Below the pieces are notes generated by a model. It was not told the origin of the DNA. It did no database searches and was given only the letters and a program-made list of their open reading frames with translations. 64,000 nt of DNA from contig NC_086378.1 in the NCBI RefSeq assembly GCF_036588685.1, positions 47,610,686-47,674,685 on the forward strand, given 5' to 3'. Made by a program: the position numbers and the translations under genes. The DNA comes from Mytilus trossulus. Taxonomy: Eukaryota; Mollusca; Bivalvia; Mytilida; Mytilidae. Positions 57,586-64,000 of this stretch are shown piece by piece. How positions within the stretch are numbered: position 1 is the first letter of the stretch; each line of letters begins with the position of its first letter.

Positions 57586-57968
57586 CTACTTTATCAGTTG
57601 TGACCGTAGTTTCCAGTTTTCATTTAATAAACAACAAAGTTTTAATACCAAAGTTCTTGAACATGTTTGAATAACTGATAAACATTTTGACATATTAGGC
57701 CAAGAACAATAATATTTAGGCAAAAATCTTAAACGCAGATGTCTATAGGCTGGACAAATCATTACAAAATGATATTCATTTTCAATAGCTTTCATATTGC
57801 AACATTGACATAGTCTTTCATTACGAGGAACATTATTATATCTACCAGTTTCAATGTTGAGTTTAAGTGAACCACATCTAACTTGTGTTAAGATTTTAAC
57901 ATAGACACCAAGAAGTAAATATGTTTGCTGTAAGGCAAGTTCATGTTCAACTAAAATATACCCTTTTT
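57586..57968 (-). pseudogene. LINE ORF2 C-terminal fragment
   Basis: The open minus frame reads VEHELALQQTYLLLGVYVKI, then LNIETGRYNNVPRNERLCQC, NEYHFVMICPAYRHLRLRFL and PKYYCSWPNMSKCLSV, ending RSQLIK. The RLCQCCN..EYHFVMICPAYRHLR region is the cysteine-histidine C-terminal domain of non-LTR retrotransposon polyproteins. The frame has a stop upstream, so endonuclease and reverse transcriptase are missing. It is a 5'-truncated dead copy of a different family from 13628-14822. Confidence 0.75.
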
Positions 57969-58059
57969 ATATTTTATCTTTATAATCCGAGTTCTTGTTA
58001 GTTTCTAACCTTCGCCACTGATTTATATAAAGATATATAGTGTTATCTCTAAACACGAG

Positions 58060-58220
58060 ACGTGGCACCAGAGGGACTCGTTTAGATAGGGATAGGAGGG
58101 TGCTAAAGCCGAAATCCCGAGGTCCCGAACTTACTAAAATTAAATCCCAACATCCAGAAATTCAAAAAAAAAGAATTCCCGGATCCCAGAAGGACCAATC
58201 CCGATCCCGGAGTCCCTATA
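58060..58220 (+). repeat. CCCGATCCCG-rich degenerate repeat
   Basis: Short imprecise units such as AATCCCGAGGTCCCG, TTCCCGGATCCC and TCCCGATCCCGGAGTCCC. An arginine- and serine-rich ORF (58040-58258) reads through it and is not a credible gene. Confidence 0.55.
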
Positions 58221-58264
58221 AAGGTCCTACCATCTTTTTAGATGATATGTGTTATTAATTCTAT

Positions 58265-59010
58265 ATATTATTTTTAAAAATTCAGTCAAAATAATTCAAA
58301 CTACTATGCTGTATATATTCATCAGCCTTTTTCATCTATCTGTTTACATTAGTGTTAACATTCAAAAATACTGTTTGAATGTTTGTTTTACGTAAAATAC
58401 AACTTCGAAAATAATCTGTAAAAGGGTTGATTGTTTGCATAAAGTCAATTGCATTTCAAATATTCTTAGGGTGGGAAAAGACGGATTGCATAATACAGCA
58501 AATAAGTGGATCAAGAATATTAAGTTAAGATTTTGATTAAAAGAAGGATACGTGACCCTAAAAATTCTATATATTTGTTTCGCACAGAATTTATCTGGAT
58601 TTCTCCAAAAATTAAACTTTAGATTTAAAGTTTCGATTCCGATTATAGACGTTACTACGAATATATGCATCTTGCACAGTCAAGCAGACCCCCTCGGAAT
58701 TGAACTGTTTTACGGAAGGTACAAACTAATATGAAAGAGTGTAAAGCAAATCATAGTAGTTTACTTCCTAGTAAGGTGGTTAACTTCTTCAGCAGGTTAT
58801 ATATTAAAATTGAAAGATCCATTAATAAACTTTTACATTACCTTAATATACATGTACAAGTGTCTGGATGGTGCTTTCAATATAATAGAGAGTTTTTAAG
58901 TTGTAAAGAAAATTGGTTCCCCAAACAAAGGGGAAAAAAGGCCCACAAACAAAGAGAATACACGTCAGATTAATGGCCTTTAAAAAGGTTTAGTCAGAAT
59001 ACAAGGAGAC
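58265..59010. other. No supported gene
   Basis: ORFs of 60-102 residues on both strands overlap one another (58362-58670 minus, 58552-58734 plus, 58731-58973 plus). None has a domain, promoter or splice context. Confidence 0.4.
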
Positions 59011-59089
59011 ACCCTCCGGACCTTCATACACAATGAATGCCAGACCTTCATACACAATGAATGCCAGACTTCTAGATTTTTACTTGTAG

Positions 59090-59325
59090 TAATTATCTAT
59101 GATTGAGTGATTGGTGTTTGCCTTTAGCCTCATGAGTACAAAAAGGTTATATTGTGGCGGGTAATTATCTATGATTGAGTGATTGGTGTTTGCCTTTAGC
59201 CTCATGAGTACAAAAAGGTTATATTGTGGCGGGTAATTATCTATGATTGAGTGATTGGTGTTTGCCTTAAGCCGCATGAGCACAAAAAGGCTATATTGCG
59301 GCGAGTAATTATCTTTGTGTGATCT
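59090..59325 (+). repeat. 72-bp tandem repeat, three copies and a partial
   Basis: Units start at 59090, 59162, 59234 and 59306, each with TAATTATCTATGATTGAGTG and GTGTTTGCCTTTAGCCTCAT. Units 1 and 2 are almost identical; unit 3 differs in several sites. The period is a multiple of three, so the minus strand stays open with a 24-residue repeat. A ~24-bp duplication (ACCTTCATACACAATGAATG) lies just upstream at 59021 and 59044. Confidence 0.85.
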
Positions 59326-59329
59326 AAAC

Positions 59330-60960
59330 ACTGTACACGTTAAAACATCTGAACTTAGTGATTTTTTTATTTGTCATGAAATTGTATTTCCGCTTACAAT
59401 CCAAATTTTAATGATACAATCGAGTTTAATAGCTTTTTCCATTAAACACAAACAATGCGGAACATATTATTTTTTCATTTCACAAATGAAAGGCAGATTT
59501 TTTTTCCATTTTTATGTAATACATACATGTACAACGAGGGACATAATTATTCATCATAATTCTTTTTTATAATACTTTTATAATACTTTACATTTATTCA
59601 TTATATACACATACAATGTATATCATGAGACAGCATAAGATTTCTTTAATAGACGCGGTGAATTTCTCGTGATGTTGCATATGAAAAAGAATCAACTATA
59701 TAGAGGTGGATTTAATGGTTTCAGGGCCACTTTAGGATTGTAAAAAGGGGGGTAGACAATGTGAAATGAAGGAAACCAATATATAATACAATGACTGGAA
59801 TGTTGCTTGCATTATTTTTCTCAGTCTTTGACATATGATGTTGACGGTTGATAAAACATGTTCTACTTGACATATACTAGTATGCAGCATCAATTGACGG
59901 ACCTGTATATGATGACCACTATGTCATATGCAGGCTGTTTGTGTTGATTCGTTTCTGTCTCAATGACAAATTTCCTGAATTTGCATTAACACTGGAGTGT
60001 CTTCGGTGTTATTATAATATTAAGTTTATTTTATTAAATCTTTTGAAATTTAAGTAGAGTATGGAGATTATATAAAGCTCGATTTATGTACACTCCAATT
60101 TGAAAAACAATTTGTTCTGCATGTATCCATAAATTTTCATGGATGTCCCCCTTTTTCCCTTTTGATTTTTATAAAATTTTAAATTAGTTATATATTTATA
60201 GCAATCTGCAATTATAATACAAGTAATTACAAAAACAAACAGATAAATTTCAAAAGCAACATAAAAAAAATGAAATCAATATACAATAAATATTAAGTGG
60301 ATACTTGTGATGAAATCCGATACATAAGTTGAAGGTGCGGAAAATGCCAATAATTTTTCATGAATGTTCTGTTTTTAGATCCATATAATACATGTACATT
60401 TGTTTGATACATCCTGTTTTATAGTCGATACCTTCAATTTTAAAAGTTAAATGACCACGTGTATTAAACAAACATCGACTAAATACGTTTCACTGATAAA
60501 CAATCGGGAAATTATAAATGTCCGCTTACCTTCTTAAGAATAATTATAATCTGATGTATGACACACAGGTGAACGACCACGAAATTATGATATGCTATCT
60601 AATTGCAAAATTGAACCAATTTATCAGCTGATTACCTGAATCAAAACGTCACATATTTTTTTAATGATTGTGTTTCCTGGTTTGTGTATATTATACATGT
60701 GCACTCCTCGGGATATTAAGTGATGATGATTATATTAGGATTTATTTACATTTATGGGTTGGATTTTATTTTCCATAAATAAACCGGAACAGGTGTTTAC
60801 TTTTCCCGCGTGCCATAAGATAATGGGCATGTTTCATATTTGCATAAGGAAGGAAGCAAACAAAGACAAATGAATTGTTATCTTAAAAATGACTATTCTT
60901 ATTATTTATAATACATTTATATGATTTATGGCTATAAATAATCAAGTGTGTATAAATAGA
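59330..60960. other. No supported gene
   Basis: AT-rich anonymous DNA. I see no conserved ORF, promoter-exon structure or repeat family from elsewhere in the window. Confidence 0.45.
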
Positions 60961-60967
60961 TATATAT

Positions 60968-61131
60968 AGATTCATACATTGATACCAGTGGATTATCGGA
61001 TTTATCCAATCGAGATAGTGAAATTATCAATTTTAAAGTCCGAGCCGCCTCGGCGAGGACTTTAAAATTTATAATTTTACTATCGAGATTGGATAAATCC
61101 GATAATCAACGAGTAACTATGTAAGAATCTG
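60968..61131. repeat. Fold-back hairpin of unit 1
   Basis: The left arm GGATTATCGGATTTATCCAA then TCGAGATAGTGAAATTATCA then TTTTAAAGTCC faces the right arm GGACTTTAAAATTTATAATT, TTACTATCGAGATTGG, ATAAATCCGATAATC. Outer bases also pair (AGATTCATACATTGATACC with the AACTATGTAAGAATCT end). The stem is about 75-80 bp with a tiny GC-rich centre, GAGCCGCCTCGGC. Similar complete hairpins lie in units 4, 5 and 6. Confidence 0.9.
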
Positions 61132-62443
61132 TTTCTCTAATGATTAAAAGACATTTTCTTTTTTTGTTAACCGAAATTCCCTATCAAGTGCCGTTCACCT
61201 TGCACGAAGTTGTCAATTTCACTAACACCTGTTATCATATGTTGATTCATCCAGTTAGCTTAAAAAGGTCATGACCCTTAAAATCATCCAATGATCTTTT
61301 GAGATCACCAGCAACCACACGTTGATTATATTTTTTTATACAATGGGTTCGGAAAGGGATAATTTTCCATAGAATTAGAGAAATATAGATTCTTTCATTG
61401 ATACCAGTGGATTATCGGATTTATCCAATCGAGATAGTTAAATTATCAATTTTAAAGTTCGAGCCGACATTTTTTTTTTTTTTGTTAACCGAAATTCCCT
61501 ATCAAGTGCCGTTCACCTTGCACGAAGTTGTCAATTTCACTAACACCTGTTATCATATGTTGATTCATCCAGTTAGCTTAAAAAGGTCATGACCCTTAAA
61601 ATCATCCAATGATCTTTTGAGATCACCAGCAACCACACGTTGATTATATTTTTTTATACAATGGGTTCGGAAAGGGATAATTTTCCATAGAATTAGAGAA
61701 ATATAGATTCTTTCATTGATACCAGTGGATTATCGGATTTATCCAATCGAGATAGTTAAATTATCAATTTTAAAGTTCGAGCCGACATTTTTTTTTTTTT
61801 TGTTAACCGAAATTCCCTATCAAGTGCCGTTCACCTTGCACGAAGTTGTCAATTTCACTAACACCTGTTATCATATGTTGATTCATCCAGTTAGTTAAAA
61901 AGGTCATGACCCTTAAAATCATCCAATGATCTTTTGAGATCACCAGCAACCACAGTCACGTTGATTATATTTTTTTATACAATGGGTTCGGAAAGGGATA
62001 ATTTTCCATAGAATTAGAGAAATATAGATTCTTACATTGATACCAGTGGATTATCGGATTTATCCAATCGAAATAGTTAAATTATCAATTTTAAAGTTCG
62101 AGCCGCCTCGGCGAGTACTTTAAAATTTATAATTTAACTATCGAGATTGGATAAATCCGATAATCCACGAGTAACTATGTAAGAATCTGTTTCTCTAATG
62201 ATTAAAAAGACATTTTCTTTTTTTTTGTTTACAGAAAACCCCCTTCGAGTGCCTTTCACATTGCACGAAGTTGTCAATTTCATTAACACCTGTTATCATA
62301 TTTTGGTTCATCCAGTCAGCCAAAAAGGTCATGACCCTTAAAATCAACCAATGACCTTCTGAGATCACCAGCAACCACACGTTGATTAAATTTTTTTATA
62401 CAATGGGTTCGAAAAGGGATAAATTTCCATAGAATTAGAGAAA

Positions 62444-62530
62444 ATGTATATATACAACTCGTCTAAACATCAACCCAACAATGTGAGATCTGTAAATTTG
62501 CTTTCGCAAATTTTTGGTTCTTCCCTATAA
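62444..62530 (-). mobile_element. Truncated tRNA-SINE tail inside the hairpin array
   Basis: ATATACAACTCGTCTAAAC, ATCAACCCAACAATGTGAGA and AAATTTGCTTTCGCAAATTT are the reverse complement of the SINE body at 34640-34715. Only the last ~85 bp are present, with no A or B box. Confidence 0.8.
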
Positions 62531-62935
62531 TGTACATATAAATCCTTAGGTAAATAAATATTATAACGAGCTATAATCTCAATGTACGAACGCAAGTGCA
62601 AAGTCTGTATAAGGCCTGAGACAATTTTTTAATATATGATATAACATGTATAATTTAAACGTAAACTTACTTTTTTTCAGACTGAGAGTGTTTTGGGGAG
62701 AAGCATATATGGAAAGAGATTTAACAAAAAGCTACAAATAACTTTATTTGCAGTATATTTATTGGAATATATCATAAATATTTTGAAACATACACACATG
62801 AAATTAAATTGCAATGGAAAAACGAAATAGAAGGTGGAAACCTGGCCTTTTGCTTATTTTTACTATCAATTACTAGATTAGATTTTAACACTTTTCATTC
62901 TATGATACACGTACATTTCTATCAATTGTGTAAAT
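62531..62935. other. Unique spacer interrupting the hairpin array
   Basis: Sequence unrelated to the array unit and with no recognisable gene; it follows the SINE fragment. Confidence 0.5.
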
Positions 62936-63720
62936 ATAGATTCTTTCATTGATACCAGTGGATTATCGGATTCATCCAATCGAGATAGTTAAATTATCAA
63001 TTTTAAAGTCCGAGCCGCCTCTGCGAGGACTTTAAAATTTATAATTTAACTATCGAGATTGGATAAATCCGATAATCCACGAGTAACTATGTAAGAATCT
63101 GTTTCTCTAATGATTAAAAAGACATTTTCTTTTTTGGTTAACCGAAAATCCCCTTCGAGTGCCTTTCACATTGCACGAAGTTGTCAATTTCATTAACACC
63201 TGTTATCATATGTTGATTCATCCAGTTAGCAAAAAAGGTCATGACCCTTAAAATCATCCAATCATCTTTTGAGATCACCAGCAACCACACGTTGGTTAAA
63301 TATAGATTCTTACATTGATACCAGTGGATTATTGGATTTATCCAATCGAGATAGTTAAATTATCAATTTTAAAGTCCGAGCCGCCTCGGCGAGGACTTTG
63401 AAATTTATAATTTAACTATCGAGATTGGATAAATCCGATAATCCACGAGTAAATATGTAAGAATCTGTTTCTTTAATGATTAAAAAGACATTTTCTTTTT
63501 ATGTTAACCGAAAATCCCCTTCGAGTGCCTTTCACATTGCACGAAGTTGTCAATTTCATTAACACCTGTTATCATATTTTGGTTCATTCAGTTAGCTAAA
63601 AAGGTCATGACCCTTAAAATCATCCAATGATCTTTTGATATCACCAGCAACCACACGTTGATTATTTTTTTTTATACAATGGGTTCGGAAAGGGATAAAT
63701 TTCCATAGAATTAGAGAAAC

Positions 63721-64000
63721 GGTTTTAGAACACCAAAATTAGAATGGAATAATCAATTGCATTTATAAACTTTTACAGAGTGTACCGTATATTGAGTATA
63801 TAACATGACGCGTCTCCCATTCAGTACACCCAGTCTGCAAAGACCCTGTGAATTATTTAAAAAACGAAGAACGACATATGATACATGTAAAATTTTGTGG
63901 GCTTGATACTCCAGAAAGTTGCAGTTAAATTTGATAAAGAAATCGTTACACAGTAATGTGATAACTTATAATGTACATTCTTAGGAAGAAGCTCACGAAA
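63721..64000. other. No supported gene
   Basis: After the last array unit the sequence is unique to the window edge. No ORF or repeat was recognised. Confidence 0.45.

Larger units (their letters stand above)
60968..63720. repeat. Tandem array of hairpin-bearing units
   Basis: Six units begin with GATACCAGTGGATTATCGG at 60981, 61400, 61718, 62040, 62951 and 63317. Complete units are ~400-420 bp: a ~160-bp fold-back followed by a ~250-bp body with TGCACGAAGTTGTCAATTTC, AAAGGTCATGACCCTTAAAA and GAGATCACCAGCAACCACA. Units 2 and 3 are ~320 bp because the right hairpin arm is missing. A ~490-bp interruption separates units 4 and 5. Unit 5 lacks the last ~50 bp of the body. No protein is encoded; ORFs such as 61398-61592 and 61716-61898 are identical only because the units are. 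Confidence 0.9.

Noticed and set aside
58040..58258. Arginine/serine-rich ORF resembling a splicing-factor tail
   Set aside because: The composition comes from a degenerate CCCGATCCCG repeat, not from a conserved protein.
58362..58973. Overlapping ORFs of 60-102 residues
   Set aside because: They conflict with each other, have no recognisable domain and no gene signals.
61398..61898. Two nearly identical ORFs suggesting duplicated genes
   Set aside because: They are identical because they lie in consecutive units of the hairpin array and begin inside the hairpin arm; no promoter or domain.

Overview
The window is AT-rich, gene-poor, repeat-dense animal nuclear DNA, most likely from a marine bivalve of the mussel type (Mytilus or a close relative). 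This rests on an intron-containing secreted C1q-domain gene (a family greatly expanded in bivalves), canonical GT-AG introns, TATA boxes and AATAAA signals, and interspersed repeats I recognise as typical of mussel DNA. Nothing bacterial (operons, Shine-Dalgarno sites) is present. The species call is inference, not a database result.

Layout. 1-16300: a tandem duplication with an offset of about 8.3-9.1 kb. Each half carries one copy of a small ankyrin-repeat gene on the minus strand: 1677-2141 is broken, 10546-10935 is intact. A truncated reverse-transcriptase element (13628-14822) sits in the second half. 16300-23000: interspersed repeats and anonymous DNA. 23010-30140: a degenerate tandem array of about eight units of 0.7-0.9 kb, interrupted by retroelement ends and a 25-bp minisatellite. 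30300-38100: repeats, a tandem pair of tRNA-derived SINEs, and two more ankyrin-repeat genes (33165-33518 and 36768-37163), both with altered C-termini. 38780-44120: two direct 1.5-kb repeats, each with an internal ~88-bp tandem repeat, flanking a very homogeneous 86-bp satellite (41168-42026). 44355-47035: a TTAA-flanked transposon-like element filled with nested repeats. 47100-49600: repeats, and a hairpin MITE just upstream of the C1q gene. 49716-51538: a complete three-exon C1q-domain gene on the plus strand. 53112-53700: a TTAA-flanked MITE. 54162-55900: a complete GT31 beta-1,3-glycosyltransferase gene on the minus strand, with a probable untranslated first exon. 57586-57968: a LINE C-terminal fragment. 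60968-63720: a tandem array of ~320-420-bp units, each built on a long fold-back hairpin.

The genes do not form a pathway. The C1q protein should be a secreted lectin-like recognition protein, the GT31 enzyme should act in the Golgi on glycans, and the ankyrin family is of unknown function. What ties the window together is local tandem duplication. The four ankyrin genes share orientation, single-exon architecture and a TATA box about 55-70 bp before the ATG, and three of the four show C-terminal or gene-breaking damage. The 23-30 kb array appears to share ancestry with the 3' flank of one ankyrin gene.
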